Shown: positions 23,607-33,897, counted from the stretch's first letter. The stretch is 64,000 nt of DNA from Gracilaria gracilis (GCA_030374805.1 JARGSG010000084.1:62001-126000); one strand, 5' to 3'. Notes: generated by a model from the sequence alone, not told the origin. Numbers and translations: made by a program.

Positions 23607-24023
23607 CTAAGAATTGGGCCGAAAAGCAGGCTGCCTGTGCACCGCATCAGGGAGCATGTACCCCTCAGGCACAAAGCACATGTGATACCGTACAAAATTC
23701 TCTTTCACTAGCGCATCCATGTACCCAGCGTTGGGATGAAACACATCTCCTTTTTCAATAAACATAGAGTACGGTGGAACCCTGAACGTTTTCACAACCA
23801 TCGTACGAGACAGCCTCTTCAAACTCTTGTCATCCGTCACATATATATTATGTGACCTGTCACATACCCATATCATAGAAGAGCTCCCCCGGAGGCCATC
23901 ATGAAGAATCCTGGAATCTCCCCGTTGTTCTTCTTCACATTCGTTACCTCTCTGAAATCGGTGTATAACACCTGCCTCGGGCATACCTCCCCCGTACACA
24001 ACACCCGTTCTCCTTTTTCCCAC
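23607..24023 (-). pseudogene. possible beta-helix (cupin/2OG-dioxygenase-like) domain fragment
   Basis: The C-terminal part carries VPPYSMFIEKGDVFHPNAGY followed about 15 residues later by RYHMCFVPEGY. The GDxxH ... RYHxxF layout is that of a double-stranded beta-helix, as in phytanoyl-dioxygenase-like and cupin proteins. No complete H-x-D...H iron triad can be shown in what remains. The frame continues upstream, with interruptions, into 24111-25263. What else it could be: a structural beta-helix without catalysis. If dioxygenase-like, it would echo the link of KDZ transposons with TET/JBP enzymes, but the motifs here are not TET/JBP. Confidence 0.35.
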
Positions 24024-24110
24024 GCATATATTCTCTTCTTCGCACTATTGTTGTTTACACAGACGAAGAGCGGCTGCTATCTGCCCAAACCTAGCATCCA
24101 ACAACGCCCT

Positions 24111-25263
24111 CTATCTCACCATCATCACATTTTTCTCATCCGATTCCATGTAATCCACAATCCTCTTCTTGGTGGTAATGTATCGCCCAATGCCCTGCAT
24201 CCTATCTCTGGAATCCTTCCCCTCTCCCGCATTAATGATAGGGTTCCTTCTCTTGCAGGTCTCCTCGACCTTGAGGTCCGGCTGCTCCAAGAAATCCTTG
24301 TGAAAGAACTCCAACATACTCTCTGTGAAATCTTCATCCAACACCATCCCCCTCTTCTGCGCCTCATCTGACATCTATTCGTCACTTCCATATTCTTCCA
24401 GCACACAGAATTCTTCCTCCATCAACTGCATTTTATTGGCGGCAAAATACTCTCGCGCGAGGTCATACCTCTCCATTGCCGCCATTTAAAGAGCCTCCTT
24501 CTCCCCTTTCGGCTTTCCCTTCAACGGGAGCTTCACCCCAAGAACTGGTTCCTTCGCAGTCCCCAGTTCCTTATGCACATTTCTGACTCCATGCCAGTAC
24601 ACCGCGTGATTCACCGCTCTAAAATCCCGCACCGTTAAATAAACCCGCCCTGTGCTGCTTTCGTAAGTGAAGCATATCCATCCACGAGTGCTGGTGTTTC
24701 ACATCATTCTTCCCTTCAAACAATTCACTCGGCAGTGCACTCACTTTATTCGTCCACGACATATCCGATCCCCTGGTGTACTCCCCAGCTTTCTTCATCC
24801 CCTTCGGGAGAACATCCGGATTGTTACTCTCAAAGCTAAGCATTTCTCCGTCACCTTCCCCCCCCCGGTTCATCCCCAACAAACCTTCTATCCTTTTCAC
24901 CACTATCACTCTCCTTCTCGCCCTCGCTGGACGAAACCACATTGATTTTGTGCTCTTTAAAGAACTTCTTCATTGCCGTACCTATCATTTTACTGAACAG
25001 GTAAACAATCTCCGAAGGTATGTCCACAGAAGATGGGTTCACCGTAACCTTCTCTCTTTGCTTCGGAGCAAGTTGAACATCATCTTATCCTCGTCGTCAG
25101 TAAGCCCCACAGAAGTTCTCTTCCTCGTTTTCCTCTTCTTCCCCACAACCCGACCATCCTCCTCTTCTCTCAACCCACCCGAAACCACGTTACGTCTTGT
25201 GCCTCGTCTTAACATTGATGGTTCCGGTTCCGGACTTTCTACCACCATGAGACCGTTCTCCAC
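24111..25263 (-). pseudogene. hydrophilic frames upstream of the beta-helix-like part
   Basis: Four overlapping minus-strand frames (25263-25039, 25042-24851, 24942-24619, 24374-24111) hand over to one another and read like one decayed gene: a basic segment KKRKTRKRTS, an acidic one SSSEGEKESDSGEKD, then DEDFTESMLEFFHKDFLEQP. No domain recognised. They may form the N-terminal half of the protein ending at 23607. Confidence 0.35.
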
Positions 25264-25418
25264 CTCAGCAGATGGAGCCTTGGGGTTCCCTCCAGTTTCA
25301 CAACCTCTTCAACGACCTCCTCTACAACCTTCTTTTCTTCTGGGCTTTGCAGTGATGCTTTGAACTGTTGTTCAAGCTTGTTACTTGCAGTCTTCACCCT
25401 CCTAGACACCATCCCGTC

Positions 25419-27317
25419 TCACAAACTCCTTGCTCCTGCTAGCCCCATTTTGGCTTTGTGTTTCCCGAGATAGTCCAAGACAGATACCCCTTTTACTCCA
25501 ATCTTTAGAACCGTTGGCATCACTTCCTCAACCGCCATCTTCTTCCTCTTGGCAGTCATGTCGCAAAGCCTTAACACACCAATTGCACACTGAAAGAAGT
25601 GTTTTCTCATATCCTCAAAACAGCCGGTCCTCCCTGAAGAGAACTTTCTCAGTCGCTCATGCCATTGCAAGCAACAAACGAGGAAACGAAATTCCCCATC
25701 TGCGAGTCCCATATGTAGGTCACGGTACACATGTGTGAGCGTCAGCGGCGGCCCCTCCTCACACACCTTCTCAAAGAATTGGAGGAGCCCATCACTTTGC
25801 ACAAACCTCAAAGCCAGTGTCGCATACGGATTCAAGTAACGCATACTGTTCTCCTTGATAACTTCACTTCTTTTCAACGCGCCCGCTATCTGTTTCGGCG
25901 TCACCTTCTTCAAATCCACTCCTCTTTCGTGAACGATGTTTTCAACGAAGCACACCGTGCTATGAAGTTTGTCTGAAGAAGACATCTTCAGAACATTGGA
26001 GCTCATCTTGTTTAGAAGATTGCCAAGTGCTAGCACCTCATTCTTTACCATCGGATTCCCATCCTTACTCCTCCATAACACAACATCCAGAGACTTCACT
26101 ATATCCTTCCACTTCCCGCCTTCCTCACGCAGGTCCTGTAACACAAGAAATCGGTGATATCCGTCTATAAGTGTTACAGGCAGCACAAGTCTCCGGTCAA
26201 CGATTTCACTCGCAACCAATTCGCCTACAAGTTTAACGGCAATCGGATCGGCAGAGGGAAGCCAACCAAAGTTGCGGCACTTCATCTTCGTGGCCTCCTT
26301 GTGCACCAGGTTCACACTGCGAACCGTCTTCTTCGGGATTTCAATCATCTCAATATCCGTCGTCAACCGCTGCTGAACATAGTCGGCGAGGGATATCTTC
26401 GGCAGTGCCAGCGTGGTGTTCACCTCATCCGACGGAGCACTCTCTTCTCCATTGAACAAATCCTCATCAGTGGTGTTCACCTCATCCGACGGAGCACTCT
26501 CTTCTCCATTGAACAAATCCCCATCAGGTCCACCGAGGGAAGCCTTAGTTGTCCCAATAACCCCCACAACATCGTCATCCGCTTCATCTACGATGTTAAC
26601 CCTCTCAATCGCACCGCCTGGTTTCTTGATCCCTTTAGAACCTTTTCGTCGTCCTCCTCTCCTTGGCGGAGACTGCGGTTTGGCGGTTTAAGAGGGATGC
26701 TCAGCCAATTCTTCGACCTCCTCAACAAGGTCACTCTCAGGCTGAGAGGTGGAGGATTTTGCGGCCCCAGTGTGCGGAGTGGTACTCTGCAGAATCTCAA
26801 TTGAGGCCATCATCGAGGTATCCCAGGCATAGAAACCAGCCGAAAACAATTCTTCGAGCTTACTCGGGGGATCCTCCGGACCTTGGAAATGGTAGGGGTA
26901 CTTCGCGCCTGAATCACTCCAAATCGTCGTCTTCCAGATAGCCACCAAATCTTCACCCGCTACGACGGTGGCACTTAGAAGATGGCCATGCATCGAACGG
27001 CAGAGCCCCTTCCCGGTACCACCAGCGAGCCCCACGTCTCGTACTTCCGCAGTACCAACTTTGACACTGCTCTTGTCTTTTCCAACGCTGATGAACAAAG
27101 ATACAGAGTCGCCACCTTTTACGGTTTGTGGCGCAGGAGTACTCGTATTCTTCTTCATCGCTCGCGGTGCTCCCCTCTCGGTTCGCGGCGTTGGCGTACG
27201 AGGCGTGGAGACCTTCGCACTTCCTCTTCCTCGCGTAAGCGGCGCCATTTCTGACGCCTCGCTGTTCCTCTTCGATCGCGCTGAATCCCGCCCCTTTTTA
27301 TGGTTTAGAGGCGCCAT
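25419..27317 (-). pseudogene. ParB-like nuclease-fold protein of a large mobile element, one in-frame stop
   Basis: From the ATG at 27317 the same frame is protein-like for 632 codons to 25419, interrupted once by an in-frame TAA at 26688-26690. The N-terminal third is basic and Thr/Pro-rich with TPRTPTPRTERG. The C-terminal part contains LPVTLIDGYHRFLVL, the IDGxHR box of the ParB/sulfiredoxin fold, followed by a long helical region. Two tandem 19-residue acidic repeats (DLFNGEESAPSDEVN) reflect a 57-bp DNA duplication. ParB-like domains bind DNA or hydrolyse nucleotides; in eukaryotic mobile elements they are cargo of unclear role. Start chosen as the first Met of the open frame. Confidence 0.5.
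26414..26527. repeat. 57-bp tandem duplication inside the ParB-like gene
   Basis: Two adjacent 57-bp copies (26414-26470 and 26471-26527) differ at a single base (a T in the first copy, C in the second, near the end). The unit keeps the reading frame (19 codons). The near-identity means that the duplication is recent compared with the decay around it. Confidence 0.9.
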
Positions 27318-27570
27318 GTGGGATACAAAGGGTTCAAACGATTTGAAACGCGGGTTACGACCGTCAACAATGCTCCCGAGAACAGATAGTGGACGTTCAA
27401 TACAGGTTTGAACTCAAATGGTTCCGTATTTCACGTTTTGGAATTAAATCTCGCTTTATTTAGAAAGTTACATGATCGTCATAACTGCTAAGTACGTGTA
27501 GCTACAGAATAAAGGCACCCAATGTTCAAGGGAAAAAATTGATTTGCGTCCGTTAAGTTTTTCCCAGGAG

Positions 27571-27880
27571 AGCCGTCCGGTGTGGAGTAGCGCTTCATCA
27601 GGGCCTTGATGCAGCGTCACACCGACCTTGACCGTTGTCCACTCCCCATGGCCGATGAAGATGAACGCTACCCCGGACGGCTGTCCACGCCAAAAAAAAA
27701 ATATTTTTTCGGACAGCCGTCCGGGGTGGAATGGCGCTTCATCAAGGCCCTGATGAAGCACCACTCCGACCTTCACCACTACCCAGGCGCTGTGTTCGAT
27801 GAAGCTGGATGATACCTCAGACGGCTGTCCACGCGCCGTGGCCGATGAAGCTGGACGACACCCCGGACGGCTGTCCACGG
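27571..27880. repeat. cluster of CCGTCCGG-ended foldback repeats
   Basis: Three adjacent units are bounded by inverted GGACAGCCGTCCGGGGTGG-type ends (motifs near 27572, 27673, 27711, 27819 and 27861) and share a quasi-palindromic core like GCGCTTCATCAAGGCC. A fourth, diverged copy is at 29921-30060. The short length and inverted ends suggest small non-autonomous elements of one family. A run of nine A's and ATATTTTTT separates the first two units. Confidence 0.6.
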
Positions 27881-28141
27881 TAGTTTTCACTTATGATTGT
27901 TTTATGAATGCTTAAAGCCATGCATCTTCTTATAATGACGGCAGAAGGACGTAAGGGCGTCAAATCATAGGACTGGCGTTCATTGAGTTTGTTGGAATGC
28001 AATTAGAGTGCTCTTCATAAGCACGGAGAAAAGTTTAAAGTAGAAGTAATTCGCAGCTTGTTGGTCATATATAAAGCAAAGCCTTCTAGTTGGTTCGAGA
28101 GCCACACTGTAGCATTCAAATTGGCAATGCATCTAAAAAGT

Positions 28142-28867
28142 ATGGGTCGTTCTGTGATTGTAGCTCCTTCTATCCTGACCTCCGACTTTGCGCGTCTTGC
28201 GAAGGTAGTGGCGCGTATGAGAAGTGCTGGGCGGACTGGCTGCATATGGACATCATGGACGGCCATTTCGTGCCCAATCTGACTATTGGCCCCCCTGTGG
28301 TACAAGCACTTCGGAAGCATACGGTTATGTTCCTAGACTGTCATTTGATGGTGTCGGACCCTGGTCAATGGATAGGAAAGCTCGCTAGCGCAGGTGCAAA
28401 TGGGGTCACATTTCATGTGCAGAATGTCTGTCGTGCACCTTACATTGAGGTTATTCCTGAAGCCTATGAAGGTCCTACACCTCAAGAGGTAGTTGTAGTG
28501 AAACAACTGTGTGCCCAGATCAGGTCGTGGGAGATACACGTTGGAGTTGCTCTGAGACCTAGAACTGGTTTGCGAACTTTCGTATCTTTGTTGAATGAAG
28601 GACTTATTGATATGGTATTAGTGATGACTGTTGAACCAGGTTTTGGGGGCCAACAGTTCATGGAAAGTGTGTTGGAGAAAATAAGGGATGCTCGACGGTT
28701 GCACCCAAACTCTCAGAATACAGGTTGATGGCGGTATTGGAGCGAAAACAGCGCGAGAAGCAACTGAATCCGGAGCGGACGTCCTGGTTGCGGGGCCTGC
28801 GATATTCGGGTCGAAAGACCCACGTGGTGTTATATGGGGCTTTAGGGCGTCCAGTACGCCAGACTAG
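28142..28867 (+). pseudogene. RPE: ribulose-phosphate 3-epimerase pseudogene
   Basis: RPE interconverts ribulose-5-P and xylulose-5-P in the Calvin and pentose-phosphate pathways. Three frames cover the whole barrel: MGRSVIVAPSILTSDFARLA; DWLHMDIMDGHFVPNLTIGP, then VMTVEPGFGGQQFM; and finally QVDGGIGAKTAREA with the phosphate-binding AGPAIFGSKDP. Two single-base slips break it, near 28230 (between MRSAG and ADWLHMD) and near 28715. Residues that are usually acidic or Gly near the end (VIWGF) have drifted, and no plastid transit peptide is attached. It lies between two foldback-repeat clusters inside the mobile island, so it is probably a captured or displaced copy; a functional gene should exist elsewhere. 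Confidence 0.8.
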
Positions 28868-29284
28868 CCTTTGCTTCATGATTTACATATAGACGAAGGG
28901 AATAAGTGTAAGACTGTGTATCTCATATATTGAACCACTAAGCTAAGGCCACCATGAATTTATTGCAATTCAGAGCAGCGGATGAGGGGCCAAGCTCGTG
29001 AACGATATTCATGTTCTGTTACGACCACGATCATTACATCGATCTGGCAGAATATTAATGTTATATCAGAAACTTTACATCCTATCAAATTGAAGAAGGC
29101 AGTACTACGGACTACTTTCTCTAACTTGTAATGATGTATAGTTTCCTATAGAGCCCAAGGTCTTGACAGATATTGATTACCCCACTAGCGACAACTAAGA
29201 ACATTACGTGGTTGTCGCAGAAGAAGAACTCATCACTGGCCACGACATTTCTCTAGTGCCTATAGTGGGGACTATTCTTCATCA
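28868..29284. other. non-coding stretch with a hairpin
   Basis: No gene seen. Near 29190 GCGACAAC pairs with GTTGTCGC across a loop of about 15 nt, and CACTAG/CTAGTG bound a wider inverted arrangement. It leads into the two 90-bp palindromes. Confidence 0.35.
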
Positions 29285-29374
29285 GTGATTGAACTATCAG
29301 TAATGGCTAAACCCGATTATAGGAGTTGAACAACTCATGTAATCGTAGTCCTTCATCACCGGTAGCTCAATCAC
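29285..29374. repeat. 90-bp imperfect palindrome, unit 1
   Basis: Starts GTGATTGAACTA and ends TAGCTCAATCAC, with a central hairpin GAGTTG-AA-CAACTC. The arms pair over most of their 44 bases with scattered mismatches. Confidence 0.75.
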
Positions 29375-29437
29375 TTCTTATATTTGGAGCTAACCAGTCT
29401 AATCTATTCGGTCTAATACAATAACAAAAGTGCGACA

Positions 29438-29527
29438 GTGATTGAGCTGGCTGTCACCGCCAAATATGATTACATGAGTTGAACAACTCAAATAATCGTA
29501 CTCGACCATCACGGCCAGCTCAACCAC
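29438..29527. repeat. 90-bp imperfect palindrome, unit 2
   Basis: Same design, length and centre as unit 1, 153 bp further on: starts GTGATTGAGCTGG, centre GAGTTG-AA-CAACTC, ends CCAGCTCAACCAC. The two units are diverged copies in tandem. Confidence 0.75.
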
Positions 29528-29607
29528 TTCCGAATTGTCTCAGTAAAGCAAGGATCGAAAAGAAGCATACACTGTGCCCGACTACTCTGGCATGAATACG
29601 CAATAGG

Positions 29608-29920
29608 ATGAAAAATAGAAGAGTACGCCAGTTAGTAAGATTCAAAAAGAACGAAAAAGGTCTTCCAGCCTACCTTGTGTGTCACTCCCTCCGCTACACA
29701 GGAAGAGTACGAAAAGCACACGTCACTTATACAGTTTTTGGCGATATCCTCTTTTTCTGTCGCAACCGAGATAATCACTGGGTTGTGACAGGAGAGGTAG
29801 AGATCTCCGGATATCTTAACGAAGAAGTACAGAGCGTTGTGCTTACCCAGGCAGTTGGAAAGAGAGCGAAGGTGCTTGAGTACACGCAGCGGCACATTAC
29901 AAACAAGCGCCAGTCGCGAG
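29608..29920 (+). CDS. hypothetical protein, about 105 aa
   Basis: From the ATG at 29608 the frame reads a basic, beta-rich protein (FKKNEKGLPAYLVCHSLRYT, TVFGDILFFCRNRDNHWVVT) and is ended, or extended with unrelated sequence, by the foldback repeat that begins at 29921. Not recognised. It may be the N-terminal part of a gene truncated by that repeat. Confidence 0.3.
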
Positions 29921-30060
29921 GGGACCGCTGTCCAGGTGGAATTATTATTTTTTACTCTTTTTACTTCTTTTCTTGCGGGGCATGGTCATCGGACCGAACT
30001 CGAGTGGCACTTCATCGGAGCCGTGATAGAGCGCCACTGCACCACGGACCGCTGTCCGGA
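29921..30060. repeat. fourth CCGTCCGG-type foldback copy
   Basis: Ends GGACCGCTGTCC near 29922 and GGACCGCTGTCC near 30046; inner core GGCACTTCATCGGAGCC matches the core of the 27.6-27.9 kb units. The ends are direct rather than inverted here, and the copy is more diverged. Confidence 0.5.
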
Positions 30061-30421
30061 GAGCCGCAACTTATAACTTCGCCTATATTTCCATATCTAA
30101 GAATTACCGCACCACCCTTCTATCCGTGCCTTCTCTTATAACTCTTTATCACCGCGTAAGGCGCCCCAACGTTGCCCAATTCCCTGCAACTCTTCTACGT
30201 TAGAGTTCTGGCACCGTCTAAGCGTCTGAAATCCTCCTTCACAGCGCTAATTACGCAGCCGTCTGCCGTCCGCTCCCGTCTACCATCCGTAGACCGCTCC
30301 AGTTCTCCTTCCATACTCATATTACAGCCCCTTTTTATTGTTTAAAATGGCTGCCGCAACCATATAGAGGTCGAAGTCCCCGTCACTGGCACCTCCGACA
30401 TCCGACATGTAGGTTGGAAAA
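30061..30421. other. non-coding stretch
   Basis: No gene supported. The plus strand turns purine-rich after about 30.4 kb. Confidence 0.3.
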
Positions 30422-31026
30422 ATGTACAGTTCTGGGGAGCAGCTTGTCACCCTATGTCTCGCCATCCGAGATCACTATGCGTTGAGGATGCGATAATAAG
30501 ACGAACCTAGGAAAACAGGACACAGCGATTTCGTTCAATATTTCATCAAGAATCGCACTGTCCTAGACATCGCGATGAAGTACTTCTCTATCCTTATCGG
30601 AATCACATAATTTTCATACAGCGACGATGAGCTCAAGGCTGTGTGCGGAAAGGGTTCGTACTGTCAGTTGTATCTCTCGACGAAGTTGCTGGACATCGTG
30701 GGAGGAGATAGAGACAAGCGTGTGAGGGATTCTTTGGATGCTTATGCCAGATTGGACTTTAAATAAATACCGAAGAATGTGACGTTAACAGAATTCTTCA
30801 AGTCCATGAGTATAGCTCCCAGGTGAGTGGGCCAGATAGTTCCTCTTTTCAGTACCAGAATCGCTACACATTTCCAAAGAGTTCTCTTTCTTTCCCTTAT
30901 TCAAAAAGTATCTATGGGAAAGTGACTTGGGCGCCATAAGAGTCGTAAGGGGAGAAGGGATGTTCTATCTCTTTTGGGAATGAGCAGATATCGCAGAATC
31001 TCCAAGCTCAGCGTGCGGGTTTTGGT
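30422..31026 (+). pseudogene. decayed upstream frame of the methyltransferase-SET gene
   Basis: The frame from the ATG at 30422 is protein-like despite several stops: GEQLVTLCLAIRDHYALRMR, FVQYFIKNRTVLDIAMKYFS, SYCQLYLSTKLLDIVGGDRD. No domain recognised. It ends about where the 31027 frame begins on the same strand and may be its N-terminal part in a shifted frame, or a separate gene. Confidence 0.35.
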
Positions 31027-32682
31027 GTGCAGCTGGTAACCAAGGCCTGGGATTCTTTCTCCCAATTTCTCGGATTCCATAGCGCGGAGGTCATGGTTCT
31101 CCCTTTTATGCTGCTTGTGTACGACGAAATGCAGTTTAAACCCATTGAGACGCGTTGCGAGGGGTTTCTGCACAAAGAAAACGACCATCGATTGCTACGG
31201 AGCGACACGCAAACTCTTCTGGAAGACGAGGTCCTCCCGTGGGCATTAAATCTTCCGCATGACATTGATATGGCCCTCCGAACGCTTGCGAAGGAGTTCA
31301 TTTCTGACCTGAACAAGGTTGTGGTAACCGAGTAGTTGTACACAATATCAGAACCTGAACGATGGGCCGTTCTGAAGACGTTTAACAGGGACCTTTCACG
31401 AGCGGTTGCTCAGAGATTTGATTGTTTCTCTAACTCGCTTGTGTCTACCATCTTGGAGACAATGAGCCCCTTGAAAATCAAAAAAACGCTCAGAGTCTCT
31501 GATATGCCTGTCACGCCGATATCGAAACCGGAGCCTGCCATCGAAATTCATGACGATGAGGATGAGCAGTTGGGAACGGAGAATTCTTCGGAGACGAAAC
31601 AGGGAGGGGATGGAGATGACGGAAATAGATTGGATTTAGTTGGTGATAGTGGGAATGAGGATGTTGGGGAACAGTCTTCCGACGCTGACATATAGCCTCC
31701 CCCTGCCATTTCATCCTTGGAAGATAAAATTGCATTCCAACGTTGTGAAGTGGAGATTGAGAAATACTTTCGAATGTATAATTGCGGGTTCGAGGCTATG
31801 GTGGAAACGGACGTGACTCTGCAAAACAACAGAGTCTATCTATTGGGAAAAGTGAAACTGGTTCTTATGCACCCACCATACAAAATACGGGCCGAGAACC
31901 GGGAGAACATCATTCGGTGCGATATGCTGAGCCCTGAGCTTATGAAGAAAACTGCAAAGCTTATATTAAGGCTGGTACGTCCGGGAGGTCATTTTGTTAT
32001 CTTCTGTGCATTGAAACAGGCGAACTAATGGCGGAACGTGCTTTCCCATATTGGAGCAAAGGATGAGCATGGGTCTCGAAGCGATCGTTTGTTGTGGATC
32101 AGGTCCAAATTCATTATATACGGTCGCAAGGTAACCCGATGCAAAACCCGGGACGGAGATCCTGCACCTTGTTCCCTGTCATGGAGTTTGCGATACATGG
32201 TGTTCGAAGTGGCCTCTGTTATGCACAGCAGCATTTCATGGAGAACTATGACAACTTCAACTATGTGCAGTCGAGATATCCAGGATACCATAGTGTTATT
32301 GACCAGGCACCGCCCATGTAGAATAGGGAGAATCTTCAATGGAAGAGAAATAAAGAGAAACGGGGCTACATTTCGCAAAAGGTTGAGGTCGGAACAGAAA
32401 CTGCGCGCGTTGTTGAAGGAGCTGATCAGCCGATTTTTGCAGCCAGGTGATACAGTGGTGGAATTGTTCGCGGGAACCTTCTCGACTGCCGTGGCATGCA
32501 TGGAGTTACAACGTCATCGGAAGTTTATTGGTTATGAGCCGGACCATGACTGTTTTGCTCATGCTAGGCACGCGGCCATTGTTCAGTTCGCAATGTGCAT
32601 GCGAGATAATGAGGCGGAGATTCACATTACGCAGGAGGACCGAAACTCTGTGAATCGCGGGATGGACTTATTTCCCAAGTAG
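31027..32682 (+). pseudogene. beta-class-like DNA adenine/cytosine-N4 methyltransferase domain, degenerate
   Basis: One frame carries an unrecognised N-terminal region (31027-31695, ending in an acidic tail), then the methyltransferase: KLVLMHPPYK in the DPPY position, RLVRPGGHFVIFC, and finally QPGDTVVELFAGTFSTAVAC in the FxGxG/AdoMet position. The order catalytic box first, AdoMet box last is that of beta-class enzymes such as many restriction-modification and mobile-element methyltransferases. Both key boxes are altered (HPPY for DPPY, FAGTF for FxGxG), so activity is doubtful. A middle part near 32.1-32.3 kb (EFAIHGVRSG) reads in another frame. Several in-frame stops occur. Confidence 0.6.
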
Positions 32683-32940
32683 AACGCCCGTCCTTCACGA
32701 TCTCAGAAGGCTCCATCCGGCTTCCAACAAAATCAGACGTTCCGACCGTGTATTGTGGACTTCCTGGCATCGATGTGGCGGAAGGAGAGCATGGCCATGA
32801 TCTGCAGGCGCATAGCGGTGCTTGTGTGCCCAAAAAAGTTGCAAGGGAAGATGGGACTTCTGGATCGGAACGCGTTGTTCGCACTGGAGGCTACTATGTG
32901 AGGTTGTCAAATTGGGAAGTCGTCGATTCGTCACCATGAC

Positions 32941-33456
32941 GCAAGAGTGGGAGTGTTTACCACGCGATGTTTCATGAAGAACGGAAAGATATGTTTTTTT
33001 ACGAAACTCTGGGGAACTTTGGTGTACCATGACTTAAAGAATAGGAAGGAGGTACACCAGAAGTATGGGGAAGGGTGGTTGGGAGCCACCGCCCCTCGTT
33101 TTCGAACTTATGCGATGGAGGTTGGCCTACGAGGCGAGGTATTCCGGAAACTCCCGGGAAGGAGACGAAAAGTACCTTCAATCTCTGTATGGATTGTCCC
33201 CGCTCCATTCTCGTTAGGTGGAACAATTAACGACCCAAAATATATAGAAGGGGATAAAGATAGAGATGCAGTGGAGGATGGTGTAAAGCAGCCACTGACT
33301 GCCAATGTGGGGTTGGTTCGAACCACAAAACTTGGGAGAACTCAGCTTCAATTGAGATAATACCGGATGCTTGCAGTGCGGGCCCTTCGAGATTTAGAAG
33401 TAGGAGAAGAGTTGTTTGCAGATTATGGAATAGATTACACATGGGGTACGTCTTAG
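32941..33456 (+). pseudogene. SET-domain (lysine methyltransferase-like) part, degenerate
   Basis: In the same frame as the methyltransferase: GVFTTRCFMKNGKICFFTK at the start resembles the GxFAxxxxxKG opening of SET domains, and the end AVRALRDLEVGEELFADYG matches the closing RDIxxGEELxxDYG box. One in-frame stop lies between them. SET domains methylate histone lysines. No pre-SET Cys cluster is visible. A plausible 145-nt intron (33446-33590, G|GTACGT ... TTCCACAG) would extend the protein by some 29 codons to 33679. Confidence 0.6.
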
Positions 33457-33897
33457 AATCCTATAGTAATCGAGTAGAGCTCAATTGATTAATTACTTCT
33501 GGAACCGAAAGATGTACCGTACTATATGTGAAAGAGATTTGTTTACATTCCCTATTCCATTTAGCTTTCTGTAACTCTCGTGTTCCACAGAGGAGGACAA
33601 AACTTCCCTCAAGAGAGTAGTTGTCGTCACTTTAATCATCCAAGGACGTGAAAAAGATGGGATTTGGGGAGTGGGTTAACGTTGAAGTACACAAAATGGA
33701 GAATACAGAGTACACATGATATCATGGGAAAGTGTAAAAGGTTTTGCCACTGAGGTTTCGTACAGAAAGGGAAATTTTCGGGCCCTTTTTCGGAAACTAA
33801 TTCCAAAAGTACTAAATCGCTGCGATATTTATACGCCACGTCGAGTGGAGGTGGGCGTTTCACAGGGTATCTGTGATCACATCGAGCGGCGAACACG

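Larger units (their letters stand above)
21430..27317 (-). mobile_element. decayed large mobile-element block, left part (ParB-like, beta-helix-like and coiled-coil genes)
   Basis: The plus strand is strongly C/T-rich and the protein-like frames lie on the minus strand: ParB-like (27317-25419), acidic/basic hydrophilic frames (25263-24111), a beta-helix-like frame (24023-23607) and Lys/Glu-rich frames (22386-21430). The density of broken, non-housekeeping genes and the mirrored composition of the block at 30.4-39.7 kb suggest that it is transposon cargo. No ends were found, so the boundaries are those of the composition shift. It could instead be the remains of a different large mobile element. 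Confidence 0.4.

Noticed and set aside
27571-27880. A CRISPR-like array, because of the regularly recurring CCGTCCGG motif
   Set aside because: Motifs are inverted, spacing is irregular and the spacers are themselves repeats; the genome is eukaryotic.
30823-30852. A 30-nt intron (GTGAGT ... TTTTCAG) with excellent splice consensus
   Set aside because: Far shorter than normal introns, and removing it does not restore a clean frame downstream.
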